Positions 42,476-52,280 of a stretch of DNA of 64,000 nucleotides are shown here, piece by piece (within the stretch, counting starts at the first letter, position 1; every line of letters starts with the position of its first letter). The position numbers were made by a program, and so were the translations under genes. This DNA comes from Fuerstiella sp. (lineage in GTDB: Bacteria; Planctomycetota; Planctomycetia; Planctomycetales; Planctomycetaceae), in assembly GCA_022843805.1 (NCBI GenBank), contig JALHMY010000024.1, forward strand, positions 1 to 64,000, written 5' to 3'. The notes under the pieces were generated by a model that was given only the letters and a program-made list of their open reading frames with translations, ran no database searches and was not told the DNA's origin.

Positions 42476-42835
42476 TCATTCAACTTTCAGATCCAGCGAC
42501 GTCGTGTCGGCGGCAACCTCAAACTGCCTGTCCATCGAACCCTGCTGGAAGCCTGCGGGAATTGCCTGAAAGTCTTTGGCAGACGCTCCTGCCGACAGAT
42601 ACCAGGTATATTTCCCGGGCGTCACAGGACTCTGGAAAGTCCCATTCACGATGGGAACGACCGCTGGCAGACCAGCTCCTGTTGGCTGAAAGTTGAAGTT
42701 TACTTTATCGACCGGTTTGCCAGCACGAGTGACTGTCACTTTAACGTCAACGGGAGCTGAATGCTGATCGATACTGACGTCCCCGCAACCTGCGGCAAAA
42801 CAAATATTCAGCAGCAGTACGATTCGAAATTTCAT
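42476..42835 (-). CDS. Small carboxypeptidase-regulatory-like lipoprotein
   Basis: 119 residues with lipobox FAAGC in MKFRIVLLLNICFAAGCGD. The mature part (VDVKVTVTRAGKPVDKVNFNF, PVTPGKYTWYLSAGASAKDF) is a single transthyretin-like/CarboxypepD_reg-type beta-sandwich. This combination, a small lipoprotein of this kind downstream of a DUF1559 pseudopilin on the same strand, is recurrent in planctomycetes. A 200-bp gap with a strong GC hairpin lies between them. Function unknown; outer or inner membrane-anchored, facing the periplasm. Confidence 0.8.
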   Translation of the reverse strand: MKFRIVLLLNICFAAGCGDVSIDQHSAPVDVKVTVTRAGKPVDKVNFNFQPTGAGLPAVVPIVNGTFQSPVTPGKYTWYLSAGASAKDFQAIPAGFQQGSMDRQFEVAADTTSLDLKVE

Positions 42836-42874
42836 TTGAACTCAGAGACCTTCGAAACGGAATTGCCATCGGAT

Positions 42875-42892
42875 CCCTGGGGAACCCCAGGG
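42875..42892. other. GC-rich hairpin between the pseudopilin and lipoprotein genes
   Basis: CCCTGGGG-aa-CCCCAGGG, an 8-bp perfect stem with a minimal loop and no T run. It may attenuate read-through or protect the mRNA. Confidence 0.5.
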
Positions 42893-43037
42893 CAACATAA
42901 AACAGACGGGCACAGGATTGAATGTCCTGCACTCCGTCATCTGTCGGCCTGCTGGGCCGGAACTTCCGCTCCGGCCCTCGCACGACCACGGCAGACGCAC
43001 TGCCCGGCCACTGAGGCGTCGGGCAATTCACCAGTCA

Positions 43038-44186
43038 CTAATCGACGCTAGCCACATTTCCGTCCTGAGACGCAGCGAGCCACTTCAGCAGCAATGTGTC
43101 CATGTTTTCGCTCAGAAACTTCACAGAACCATCTCCCATTACCGCCTGGCAGCCACCAATGTGCCAGCTGAATGGTTCGTCATTCGGTCCGCAGTTGTTA
43201 ACGGTCCAGCGACATGTGTCGGGCCCACCCTGAGGCGTTCGGTTCTGATTGATTCCCATCAGCCTTGATGCAGGAGACAGTGCATTGCTTGGGCCAGAAA
43301 GTCCGTTCGTGGAAGAATCCGGATCGGCCCATGCATACATACGGCGACCACCTGTTGAGCCACCTGACCATGCCACACTGTCCGCAGCAATTGGAGCGGG
43401 ACGAGTCGACAGCGATGCAAACTGTCCGGCATTCGGATGAGCGCGACCGGCATCTTCAATACACAGAATTGTGTTGGAAGTACCATCGGTCACACTGCCA
43501 AAGCCCCAGTTCCTGTCGCATGACAGAAAGCCCTGCTTTGTCATCTGGACTCGTCGAGTCGAATTCAGTGGACGCGTTCCGATGGGATCTGCCTGCCCGG
43601 CAATTTCCTCAACGTCTGACACAGAAATGAACATATAATCCCAGACACCGTACCCATCAGGTGCCCGTGTTTCGGCCGCAACAGGAGTGCTGGGGCAAAT
43701 GAACGATGGAATCTGTGTCTTTGCCGCGGCGACTGTGTCCGGGAAATTCGGGTCATGATACAGAGCACCCAGTGAGTTGGCATGCAGAGCAGCGGGCGCG
43801 TAATTGTATGGAGCTGCCGTCATCTGAGCGAATGTCAGCTTGTGTTCCATCTTGTTGTAAACGTTGCCCTGCTCAATGTACGGCAAAAGAAGAGTCGGCG
43901 TCGACTGACTCATATAGATAGTTGATGCTCCACCAGTGCTGTCACACTGGCCAGGATGCGGCAGTTTCCGGAAGGTTGATTCAAAGTTGTGAACAGCCAG
44001 CCCTATTTGTTTCAGGTTATTCTTGCACTGCGTTCTCCGTGCAGCTTCTCTCGCCTGCTGAACGGCTGGCAGCAACAAAGCGATCAGAATCGCAATGATT
44101 GCAATAACAACCAGCAGTTCGATGAGAGTAAACCCGCGGCGAGTTTCCTTCACTGATGATAAATGACGATATCCCGATTTCTTCAC
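43038..44186 (-). CDS. DUF1559 domain-containing type II secretion pseudopilin-like protein
   Basis: The track ORF starts at GTG 44291, but GTG 44186 ([18 protein letters not shown]) with AAAGG about 8-9 nt upstream fits better, giving 382 residues. A class III prepilin signal [20 protein letters not shown] is followed by [34 protein letters not shown], the diagnostic N-terminus of the family, and the C-terminal [21 protein letters not shown] block of DUF1559. The Glu at +5 of the mature form and the cleavage Gly are present, so prepilin peptidase processing is expected. It probably assembles in or on a pseudopilus-like structure. Planctomycetes carry dozens of copies; role unknown. The lipoprotein gene follows. 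Confidence 0.92.
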   Translation of the reverse strand: MKKSGYRHLSSVKETRRGFTLIELLVVIAIIAILIALLLPAVQQAREAARRTQCKNNLKQIGLAVHNFESTFRKLPHPGQCDSTGGASTIYMSQSTPTLLLPYIEQGNVYNKMEHKLTFAQMTAAPYNYAPAALHANSLGALYHDPNFPDTVAAAKTQIPSFICPSTPVAAETRAPDGYGVWDYMFISVSDVEEIAGQADPIGTRPLNSTRRVQMTKQGFLSCDRNWGFGSVTDGTSNTILCIEDAGRAHPNAGQFASLSTRPAPIAADSVAWSGGSTGGRRMYAWADPDSSTNGLSGPSNALSPASRLMGINQNRTPQGGPDTCRWTVNNCGPNDEPFSWHIGGCQAVMGDGSVKFLSENMDTLLLKWLAASQDGNVASVD

Positions 44187-44568
44187 CTGAAGAGACCTTT
44201 CAAAACGGTCAATGCTCCACAACCCTGCCTGAAAAATGGTTCGCCACAGCACAATGATTCCGGGCTGCCCAGCCTGACACAATTCTGTCACGGCTGCGCC
44301 AAATGCTCATACTGCCAGCGATTCGCTGCAATGGCAGCGAGGCAGGTTCGACTTAACCGTTATTTTGCGACACACTGTGAAGATTGAATGAAGGACTTGT
44401 GAAGTCTTTGTGAATTCCAGAGCACAATGGATTTCAGTGTCGCTCGCCGATTTTGATCGATAGAAACATTCGAGAATCCCATGCATAAAGATGCCGATCC
44501 GGCTCTGCTGAAGTGTATTCATTTTGACCTTCTCATGTCATTTCGATGACTCTCCTGATGGGTGTATA

Positions 44569-44599
44569 TTGGGCTCGAAAAGCGTTATCCTGTTATAAT
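44569..44599 (+). promoter_or_regulatory. Possible sigma-70-type promoter for the His-rich secreted protein gene
   Basis: TTGGGC (44569-44574) and a perfect TATAAT (44594-44599), but with 19-bp spacing. It lies 165 bp upstream of the start codon in a 470-bp divergent intergenic region. The -10 is exact; the -35 and spacing are weak. A hairpin TGCACC-n7-GGTGCA (44659-44677) would sit in the leader RNA. Confidence 0.35.
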
Positions 44600-44764
44600 T
44601 AAACATGTTACGTCGATCGATCTGGAACTGGCATTGAAAGTGTACTCAAAGGCAGGCATGCACCAGAGAACGGTGCACAAGAACCACTGACAAAACCTGC
44701 GGGTACCGCGATGTTTGTGGTTCTTAATCAATTGCCCGATTCAAGATGAGGAGGAAACAGAGCC

Positions 44765-45718
44765 ATGATTTCAAGAACAGGAAAACAACTGACAGCGATG
44801 CTACTGCTGTTCAACATGCTGACTGCAGTTCGCGCCAATGACATCGAAGACGTATTTAAGGCGTTGCGTGGCGGCACGAATCGGCGACCGCCGCAGGTGG
44901 CACAGATCCCGGTGGGGCATGACCGTGGCCGAGGCTATTCCGGAGATCACTCAGGGTATGGATATCCGGGTCGTCAGATTCATCCGCATGGACCGGGCAT
45001 GCATTCTGCAATGAGCAGTCGGGATATCGCACAGCGGCAGCAACTGGCTCGCCAGTTCTCCGGAATGCGTGGCGATGGATTTCGGGGCTATCACGATGAC
45101 CACTATGACCTGAGAGATCGATACAACGACGGTCGACATCATCAGTCTGGATACCGCGGGGCTGGATACGGCGGGGCTGGATACGGTAGTCCGCGTCACG
45201 GCGATTCAGGATACCATGCCCACAGCCAGGCAATCTCATCCCGGCGTCGCTCCGGATCTATCGTGTCGTTCAGCGTTAGCAGCAACGCACCGGTTTTTTA
45301 CGAAAATGGTCTGAATGACCTGAATGACCCGGTATATGGCCCAACTCTCGTTCCGCAGTATCCCGTGGTGCCTGCCGTTCCATCCGCTCCGGCGCATTCA
45401 CAGACACTTCCCTGTCCTCACCAGCTGGGTGAGATTGTGACGTATGCGGTTCCAGTGGCCACATGCATTCAAATCGAAGATCCTGAAAACATAGCGCCTC
45501 ATGCTGTCCCTGTCGTCGTGGCAGTTCGCGATCCGAATTTGGGTGCAATTCATACATGTGTCGAACAGGTGGTCTATGTGGAAGTGTGTGTACCTCCCTG
45601 TCCGATGCGAAGGCTGACAGTGTCCCCATGCCGAACCCGTATCCGAATGGACTTTGGCGAATACGAAGTCGACATTCGATCTCATCGAGGCAAGGTGGTC
45701 ATCGACTACGATAACTGA
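44765..45718 (+). CDS. Secreted His/Gly/Tyr-rich protein of unknown function
   Basis: 317 residues; AGGAGG (44749-44754) lies 10 nt before the ATG, one of the best ribosome-binding sites in the window. Signal peptide MISRTGKQLTAMLLLFNMLTAVRA. Residues 25-180 are low-complexity and rich in Gly, His, Tyr, Arg and Asp (GYHDDHYDLRDRYNDGRHHQ, YRGAGYGGAGYG). The C-terminal 130 residues are more ordered, with two Pro-rich linkers and six Cys (PCPHQLGEIVTYAVPVATC, TCVEQVVYVEVCVPPCPMRR), ending in a beta-rich RIRMDFGEYEVDIRSHRGKVV. The His/Asp-rich half might bind metal. Ends at an intrinsic terminator. No family recognised. Confidence 0.8.
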   Translation: MISRTGKQLTAMLLLFNMLTAVRANDIEDVFKALRGGTNRRPPQVAQIPVGHDRGRGYSGDHSGYGYPGRQIHPHGPGMHSAMSSRDIAQRQQLARQFSGMRGDGFRGYHDDHYDLRDRYNDGRHHQSGYRGAGYGGAGYGSPRHGDSGYHAHSQAISSRRRSGSIVSFSVSSNAPVFYENGLNDLNDPVYGPTLVPQYPVVPAVPSAPAHSQTLPCPHQLGEIVTYAVPVATCIQIEDPENIAPHAVPVVVAVRDPNLGAIHTCVEQVVYVEVCVPPCPMRRLTVSPCRTRIRMDFGEYEVDIRSHRGKVVIDYDN

Positions 45719-45731
45719 GGCGAAAACGAAC

Positions 45732-45766
45732 GTTCCGACTGGATCAGCATTCCAGTCGGAACTTTT
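45732..45766 (+). terminator. Intrinsic terminator of the His-rich protein gene
   Basis: GTTCCGACTGGA and TCCAGTCGGAAC form a 12-bp perfect stem followed by TTTT, 14 bp after the stop codon. Confidence 0.85.
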
Positions 45767-45837
45767 GGGACTGAAAATCGCAGGCAGCCGAGCCCATTCG
45801 CTCCACGAATACCGGGGCGAGCGTCTATACTTCAGCA

Positions 45838-45885
45838 CTTCCGCCGATACAGGCATTCGTTTCTGAATGCCTGTATCGGCGGAAG
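45838..45885. repeat. 21-bp-arm palindrome upstream of the multi-domain gene
   Basis: The arms start CTTCCGCCGATACAGGCATT and end AATGCCTGTATCGGCGGAAG, pairing perfectly around a 6-nt loop (GTTTCT). Outer TCAGCA/TGCTGA extend the pairing with a bulge. There is no T run. It sits about 50-60 bp upstream of the Shine-Dalgarno of the following gene. Confidence 0.9.
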
Positions 45886-45947
45886 GTTGAGTGCTGATCC
45901 TGCCGGAGCCATTCCGGAAGTTTAAGAATTCTTCGGAGTGTCTGCTC

Positions 45948-48900
45948 ATGCATCACCTGCACAATATGATCCGTTCAACTCTGCTTTGCAGTATTCTGGT
46001 GCCGTTCTGGGTGTCGGCCGCTGTGGGGGATGACGGTTCTGCAGGACTTGCCCGGCTGGAAAGATCGAATCCATGGTATCCCAGCCTGAATCTTCCTGCA
46101 CTGACAACTCCGAAGTGGATTGCAGAAGACGGCGTTGAGGCGGTCGTGGTGCTGGCGATCGATGATATGCGCGATCCCGCAAAGTATGAGCAGTATCTTC
46201 GACCCATTCTGAATCGACTGAAGCAGATTGATGGCCGAGCGCCCGTCAGCATCATGACGTGTCAGGTCCGGCCGGACGATCCTCAGCTGCAGAGCTGGCT
46301 GAGCGAAGGGTTAAGCATCGAATGCCATACCGCTGACCATCCGTGCCCGCTGCTCCAGGGTGGAGATTTCGCGAAAGCGAAATCAACGTATGAACGCTGC
46401 GTTGAGCTGATGAACCAGATTCCGGGCAACCGGCCGGTGGCATTCCGCATGCCCTGCTGCGATTCCCTGAATACTGTCAGTCCCCGGTTCTACTCAGAGA
46501 TCTTTAATCGCACGACGGACAAACAGAATTTTCTGGAGATTGATTCATCGGTTTTTAACTTTTTCACATCGGATGATAAGTCGATCCCCAAAGAACTGGT
46601 CCTGGATGCGAACGGCAACGAACGATTCCTGAAGTACATGCCCAAAGCAAACAAGTATGGAGGAAATGTTCATAATCACTTTGTCAACTTTATTCGCAAC
46701 TATCCCTATCCTTACGTAATCAATAATTCCTGCTGGCAATTTCCGTGTGTTGCTCCCAGTGACTGGTCGGCTCAGCATCTGCATGGTGTGAACAATCCTC
46801 TCACGGTTGAAGACTGGAAAGCCGCAATCGATATCACCGTCCATAAGCAGGGTGTCTTCAATCTGGTCTTTCACCCGCACGGCTGGATCAAAGCCGAACA
46901 GGTGGTAGAGATGATTGACCATGCCGTATCGAAGCACGGGACGAAAGTGAAGTTTCTGACATTCAGGGAAGCGGCCGAACGACTGCAAAAGAGTCTGCAG
47001 AACGGAAAGGCCCTGCGAGACAGTTCAAAAGATGTTCAGGACAATTTGAGTCACATTCCGTTTCGTCAGGCCCATCATCAGGAGAATGACCTTAACGCAC
47101 TTTCGCCGGAACTGCGGGAAATCGTGTCGACCGGACGATCCGAAAAGCTGCTGCCGATACTGCGACCCGATGGAACAAGTAACGGACTCTTCATTCATGA
47201 CCAGCATTTCTGCTGGCAAAATGAAGACACAGCCGGGCTTCCTGATCTGATCCATCGTGTGTCATTTGAAGAAGTGCTGTCGGAAAAACGTCGTGCAGAG
47301 GATCGCAGTGATATTCCGGCCGTGCCGATTGGTGCAGCGGTCGTTGATATCACTCCGTCTGTTCCCCTGCGGCTTACCGGATACGGGGCTCGCAAACAGG
47401 AATCCGAAGGTGTGGCGGAAAAGATCCATGCACGAGCCCTTGTGTTTGGCGGTGATGGCATCCCTGGCAATGACGGACAGCAAAGCGTTCTGGTGACGGT
47501 CGATAACTGTGGAGTGGCGGCCGAGATTACGGAAACGGTATTCGCGAAACTTGCCGAGAAGCACAAACTCGTTCGTGAGCGTTTTGTCATCTGTTCCACT
47601 CACACGCATTCGGCTCCTGCACTGCGGGGATTTGCTCCCAATATCCTTTCTGATGTGACAGCGGATCAGGCCGCGCGTCTGAACCAGTACGAAACGGAAC
47701 TGACTGGCAAACTGGTGGAGGTGGTCGATCAGGCAATTGCCGCTCAGCGTCCGGGATATCTTTCCACCGGATATGGTGAAGCCGGGTTTGCCATGAACCG
47801 CCGCAATGTGGTCGACGGCAAATGGGTGGGATTCGGGGCTGTCGCGGATGGCCCCGTCGACAAGCGAGTCCCTGTTCTGGCGGCACACGATGAGGAGGGT
47901 CGGCTGATCGCCGTGCTGGCAAACTACGCATGCCACTGTACGACCGAACCGGGCTCTTTCAATCAGGTGAGCGGTGACTGGGCGGGCTGTGCTGCCGACT
48001 TTCTTGAAGCCGATCATCCAGGTGCAGTCGCTCTGATTGCCATCGGATGCGGGGCAGACGCTGACCCGTCTCCCCGGGGGACGCACGAGCTGGCAAGGCA
48101 GAATGGTCGCACGATTGCGGATGAAGTAAATCGACTGCTGGCGACCTCTGCAAACAATGCCGGCCCATTGTCAGAAACACCGGGAAATCGAATGCAGGCC
48201 GATTTGAAACGGATCCATCCGAATTTGTTGTGCCGGATAGACCGAATCGATCTTCCTCTGAGTCCGCTTCCACCCCGTGAGGAACTTGAGCGGCGAGCTG
48301 CTCAGAAGGATGTGACCGGCACACATGCTCAGCGGTTGCTGAAATTGCTGGACGACGGACAGACCGTACCGACTACCATTCCCGGGTACCCGGTCCAGAT
48401 CTGGTGTTTTGGTGACGATCTTGCAATGGTTTTTCTGGGCGGCGAAGTGGTCGTTGATTATTCGATCCGCCTGAATCAGATGTTTGATGATTCACGATTG
48501 TGGATTAACGCTTACAGCAATGATGTGCCATGCTACATCGCATCAAAACGATTACTGCGGGAAGGTGGCTACGAAGTCGATTCATCCATGGTTTATTATG
48601 GGCGTCCCGGCCGCCTGGCTCCCGAAGCTGAGGATCTGATTTGTGATACTGTGCAGCGACTGATGCCGCATGAGTTCTATTCAAAGATGCTGCAGACGGA
48701 TTTTCCAGGCCCGCTGTCGCCGGAGGATGCTCTGGCATCAATGAAGACCAGGCCCGATCTGAAGGTGGAGCTGGTCGCATCGGAACCCCTGATCCACGAT
48801 CCGGTGGCATTTGACTGGGATGTCAATGGCCGACTTTGGGTTGTCGAAATGGGAGATTATCCTCGCGGAATCGAACCGAACTCCGGGAAAACGGGGGGAC

Positions 48901-51900
48901 GAGTGCAGGTGCTGGAGGATACCGACAGCGACGGTCGATACGACAAAGCCACCACATTTCTGTCGGGAATCCCTTTCCCGAACGGCATTTGCTTCTGGCG
49001 CAACGGAGTCATCATCACTTCTGCTCCGGATGTGATCTATGCAGAAGATACAAACGGCGACCTGCAGGCGGACCTGCGAAAAACTCTTTACACGGGCTTC
49101 ACTGAGGGCAACCAGCAGCATCGAGTCAACGGACTCCGCTGGGGGCTCGATGGATGGCTCTATCTGGCCAATGGAGACAGTGGAGGAGAAATCCGGGCTG
49201 TTGCAACTGTCGACGGCATTGCAGTTTCCGGTGCGGATGCTGCGTCCGGCAGCTCGTCATCCGGTGTAAACATACGGGGGCGGGATGTTCGAATTCAGCC
49301 GGACCTCGGGCTCGTCGAGGCGGTTAGTGGGCAAACTCAGTTTGGCCGCGAACGCGATGATTTCGGAAACTGGTTTGGTAACAATAACTCCAATCCCATC
49401 TGGCAATATGTACTGGAAGACGCATATCTGAAACGTAATCCTCATGCAGCCGCACCGACGGTGCGGGGTGAAGTGGCCGAGATTCCGGGAGCAGCTCCGG
49501 TTTTTCCAGTCAGCCGCACTCTGGCACGATTCAACGATTTCGGTTCGGCCAATCGTTTTACCTCCGCCTGCAGTACGATGATCTATCGAGACATTCGACT
49601 GGGCCAGCAATATTACGGGAATGCTCTGACAAGCGAACCGGTTCACAATCTGGTCTCCCGACTGGTGCTGAATCGCACTGGCATTACATACCGTGGACGC
49701 CGAGCGGAAGATGAACAGGCATCGGAGCTGCTGGCGTCCGGCGACAACTGGTTTCGGCCAACAATGCTGCGAACCGGTCCCGACGGTGCCTTGTATCTGG
49801 CGGATATGTACCGGCAGGTCATTGAACATCCCGAATGGATTCCACCGGAATATCAGCGCCGAATGGATCTGCAGGCGGGCTGCGATCGTGGTCGCATTTA
49901 TCGGCTGGTACCCGTTCAGGATTGCTGCACTCCTGCTTCCGAGTCGCTGTCCCCATCGGACAGCAAGGCACCGGCACCATCTCCCAAACCGGACACCGGG
50001 GATCTGAGAGCATGGTTTGCACAAAAGTGGGATCAGATTCCGACCGAGCATCTGGTGACTCGTCTGAGCAGTCCCAATGGCTGGTGGCGGGATACGGCAC
50101 ATCGTATTTTGCTGCACCGCCAAAATACAACCGCGATGGAGACTCTGACGAATCTCGCAAAAGATCACTCTTCGCCTGCTGTTCGACTTCAGTCCCTCGC
50201 TGTGCTTCAGCATCTGAACGACGATCAAAGTGAACTCAGCAAGATTCTGACGGACGCACTTGTCGATGCGTCGGCTGAGGTTCGCTGTCATGCCATTCGA
50301 CTGCTTGAACCGTATATGCGGAATCCAGCCGCTCGACTTCCTGAGCAGCTGACAGGTCTGGCTGGTGATCCGGATGATTCGGTTGTTCTGCAGCTGGCTT
50401 CATCGCTTGGAGAATCAAAGTCTCCGGAAGCGGCTATACTACTGGCGAAGATACTCAGAAGACAGCCTGAGAACGGCTGGATCACGTCTGCAGTCTTCAG
50501 TTCGCTGAATGCCGGGAACGTTGCCGACGTTCTGCATGCATGGAATGCGGCCGAGCAGGAGGAAAACGCAGCCCCCGGGAACAGCCGGAAGACAGATCAG
50601 TCGATGGCAGTTTTCGGTCGACTCATTGGACAAGCCGCCGCTCTGCAGCAGCCAGACGCGGTTCGCCGACCATTTGTCGCAATGCTGACGTCGCTGAATA
50701 CGGACAATGGCCGAATGAATTCGGCTACGTGGCAGGCGACTCTGGAAGTGATTCGAAATCTCAAACGCTACCGTGACATGGAGACGGCAATTCGCAAATC
50801 GGCGGATGTGGCATCTGCCTGGGAAAGTGCGGCCGAGCACGCGATGACGATTGCCCTCGACTCAGATGCTGACAATGAACTTCGGTCTGTGTGTGCGAGA
50901 TTCGTGCTTTCAGATGGTTCGGTGACACACGAGCAGGTAATTCGGCTGCTCGATCTGCTGCAGCCTTCCACTGCGATTGAAGTGCAGCAGGTCATTGTCG
51001 AGGCTGCCGGGACAACGGGTGACAGTCAGACTGCCATTCAACTGATACAACGATGGAAAGGCGTGGGACCGGCCGTGCGCAGCGGAATTCTTGATCTGCT
51101 GCTGGCAAAGAACTCATGGACGGAAATCCTTCTCTCATCACTGAAAGACGGTGCACTCGCCGTCTCTGACATTGATGCGATTCATCGGGATCGCCTGCTG
51201 ACTCATCGGAACGAATCCATTCGTCAACAGGCTGAACAACTGCTGTCAGCTGGCAGCAGCACCAGTCGAACGGCCGTTGTCGACGAATGGAAAAATAAAA
51301 TCACGGGTATGACCGGGAATTCGGCTGCAGGAAAAGGCGTTTTCGAAAAACGATGTTCCGCATGCCACCGGCTGCAGGGGATTGGAAAGTCCATCGGAGC
51401 AGATCTGGAAGCACTGAAGGACCGTTCTACGGACGCTCTGCTGACCGCGATTCTGGACCCGAATCGCGCGGTCGAAACAAAATTCCTCAGTTATACGGCT
51501 GCGTTGACGAACGGACTGACGATCAGCGGAATGCTGCTGAATGAGACGGGAAACAGTGTCACCCTGATCTCCAGCGACGGAAAGGAACATGCTGTGGCCC
51601 GAGCTGACCTCGAAGAACTGACTGGCACCAGTCGTTCACTGATGCCCGAAGGGCTTGAAAAGGATCTTTCTCCGCAGGAACTCACCGACGTCATGTCTTA
51701 TGTGCAGCAGCACAGCATTCCATGGAAGCAGGCTGAAGGCAATAACCCTGTGCTTGTCCAGGCAGATGACAATGGCGTGATCACGCTGCCTGCCTCGGCC
51801 GCACAGATCTATGGCCCGCAGCTGACATATGAAAAACAGTATGAGAATCTCGGGTGGTGGGCAACCGCTGAAGACTATGCCGTATGGACCTTCGAATCAA

Positions 51901-52169
51901 AGCGTTCCGGGCATTATACTGTCGAGTTCGAATATGCATGCGATGACAGCACGGCAGGCAATTTGATTCGCCTCTCCACCGGTACCCGGTTGCTCAGTGC
52001 ACGAGTGCCGGGCACTGGCAACTGGGAGACTTACCGCCGCTGGACGGCTGGTACGCTGGATGTTCATGGAGGAAAAGGGAGACTGATTGTCACAGCCGCC
52101 GAAAAGCCATCAGCGTGGCTTATCGATCTTCGCGTGATTCGACTGATTCCACCGGGAAATGGCAAATAA
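45948..52169 (+). CDS. Multi-domain exported enzyme: polysaccharide deacetylase + ceramidase-like + PVC-type dehydrogenase/heme protein
   Basis: From ATG 45948 (GGAG at 45935-45938, 9-nt spacing) this is 2073 residues with a signal peptide (MIRSTLLCSILVPFWVSAAVG). Domains in order: (1) NodB-type polysaccharide deacetylase, about 60-350, with VLAIDDM and the metal motif HTADH near 126-130. (2) Neutral/alkaline ceramidase-like hydrolase, about 455-900, with DITPSVPLRLTGYG, STHTHSAP near 550 and NYACHCTT...VSGDWAG near 660-680 (zinc and nucleophile regions). (3) PVC-type membrane-bound dehydrogenase propeller, about 930-1310 (LKVELVASEPLIHDPVAFDW, VNGLRWGLDGWLYLANGD). (4) HEAT-like helical repeats, about 1365-1780. 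(5) Heme domain with CSACH near 1802 and distal SLMPEGLE. (6) A C-terminal beta-sandwich with GNLIRLSTGTRLLSA. Each part exists separately elsewhere; the single reading frame is continuous across all joins. Confidence 0.88.
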   Translation: MHHLHNMIRSTLLCSILVPFWVSAAVGDDGSAGLARLERSNPWYPSLNLPALTTPKWIAEDGVEAVVVLAIDDMRDPAKYEQYLRPILNRLKQIDGRAPVSIMTCQVRPDDPQLQSWLSEGLSIECHTADHPCPLLQGGDFAKAKSTYERCVELMNQIPGNRPVAFRMPCCDSLNTVSPRFYSEIFNRTTDKQNFLEIDSSVFNFFTSDDKSIPKELVLDANGNERFLKYMPKANKYGGNVHNHFVNFIRNYPYPYVINNSCWQFPCVAPSDWSAQHLHGVNNPLTVEDWKAAIDITVHKQGVFNLVFHPHGWIKAEQVVEMIDHAVSKHGTKVKFLTFREAAERLQKSLQNGKALRDSSKDVQDNLSHIPFRQAHHQENDLNALSPELREIVSTGRSEKLLPILRPDGTSNGLFIHDQHFCWQNEDTAGLPDLIHRVSFEEVLSEKRRAEDRSDIPAVPIGAAVVDITPSVPLRLTGYGARKQESEGVAEKIHARALVFGGDGIPGNDGQQSVLVTVDNCGVAAEITETVFAKLAEKHKLVRERFVICSTHTHSAPALRGFAPNILSDVTADQAARLNQYETELTGKLVEVVDQAIAAQRPGYLSTGYGEAGFAMNRRNVVDGKWVGFGAVADGPVDKRVPVLAAHDEEGRLIAVLANYACHCTTEPGSFNQVSGDWAGCAADFLEADHPGAVALIAIGCGADADPSPRGTHELARQNGRTIADEVNRLLATSANNAGPLSETPGNRMQADLKRIHPNLLCRIDRIDLPLSPLPPREELERRAAQKDVTGTHAQRLLKLLDDGQTVPTTIPGYPVQIWCFGDDLAMVFLGGEVVVDYSIRLNQMFDDSRLWINAYSNDVPCYIASKRLLREGGYEVDSSMVYYGRPGRLAPEAEDLICDTVQRLMPHEFYSKMLQTDFPGPLSPEDALASMKTRPDLKVELVASEPLIHDPVAFDWDVNGRLWVVEMGDYPRGIEPNSGKTGGRVQVLEDTDSDGRYDKATTFLSGIPFPNGICFWRNGVIITSAPDVIYAEDTNGDLQADLRKTLYTGFTEGNQQHRVNGLRWGLDGWLYLANGDSGGEIRAVATVDGIAVSGADAASGSSSSGVNIRGRDVRIQPDLGLVEAVSGQTQFGRERDDFGNWFGNNNSNPIWQYVLEDAYLKRNPHAAAPTVRGEVAEIPGAAPVFPVSRTLARFNDFGSANRFTSACSTMIYRDIRLGQQYYGNALTSEPVHNLVSRLVLNRTGITYRGRRAEDEQASELLASGDNWFRPTMLRTGPDGALYLADMYRQVIEHPEWIPPEYQRRMDLQAGCDRGRIYRLVPVQDCCTPASESLSPSDSKAPAPSPKPDTGDLRAWFAQKWDQIPTEHLVTRLSSPNGWWRDTAHRILLHRQNTTAMETLTNLAKDHSSPAVRLQSLAVLQHLNDDQSELSKILTDALVDASAEVRCHAIRLLEPYMRNPAARLPEQLTGLAGDPDDSVVLQLASSLGESKSPEAAILLAKILRRQPENGWITSAVFSSLNAGNVADVLHAWNAAEQEENAAPGNSRKTDQSMAVFGRLIGQAAALQQPDAVRRPFVAMLTSLNTDNGRMNSATWQATLEVIRNLKRYRDMETAIRKSADVASAWESAAEHAMTIALDSDADNELRSVCARFVLSDGSVTHEQVIRLLDLLQPSTAIEVQQVIVEAAGTTGDSQTAIQLIQRWKGVGPAVRSGILDLLLAKNSWTEILLSSLKDGALAVSDIDAIHRDRLLTHRNESIRQQAEQLLSAGSSTSRTAVVDEWKNKITGMTGNSAAGKGVFEKRCSACHRLQGIGKSIGADLEALKDRSTDALLTAILDPNRAVETKFLSYTAALTNGLTISGMLLNETGNSVTLISSDGKEHAVARADLEELTGTSRSLMPEGLEKDLSPQELTDVMSYVQQHSIPWKQAEGNNPVLVQADDNGVITLPASAAQIYGPQLTYEKQYENLGWWATAEDYAVWTFESKRSGHYTVEFEYACDDSTAGNLIRLSTGTRLLSARVPGTGNWETYRRWTAGTLDVHGGKGRLIVTAAEKPSAWLIDLRVIRLIPPGNGK

Positions 52170-52208
52170 CCACAGCTCTCTCGATTCCCATTCGAAAAGC
52201 CTGGAACT

Positions 52209-52280
52209 TCGCCTTTCGCTCCGCGAACGAGCATCCTTTTGCGGAGCAAAAGGCGACACTTATTATCTGACTGCGCCTTA
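52209..52280. repeat. 72-bp dispersed foldback repeat, copy 2
   Basis: Same length as 19914-19985 with four substitutions (CGCCTTTCGCTCCGCG ... GCGGAGCAAAAGGCG, tail ending GCGCCTTA). It lies 39 bp after the stop of the multi-domain gene, in the same relation to a gene 3' end as copy 1. Confidence 0.93.

Noticed and set aside
47262-50291. Long minus-strand ORFs (47262..48086, 49257..50291)
   Set aside because: Antisense shadows of the multi-domain gene, whose frame has strong domain signatures across the same bases.
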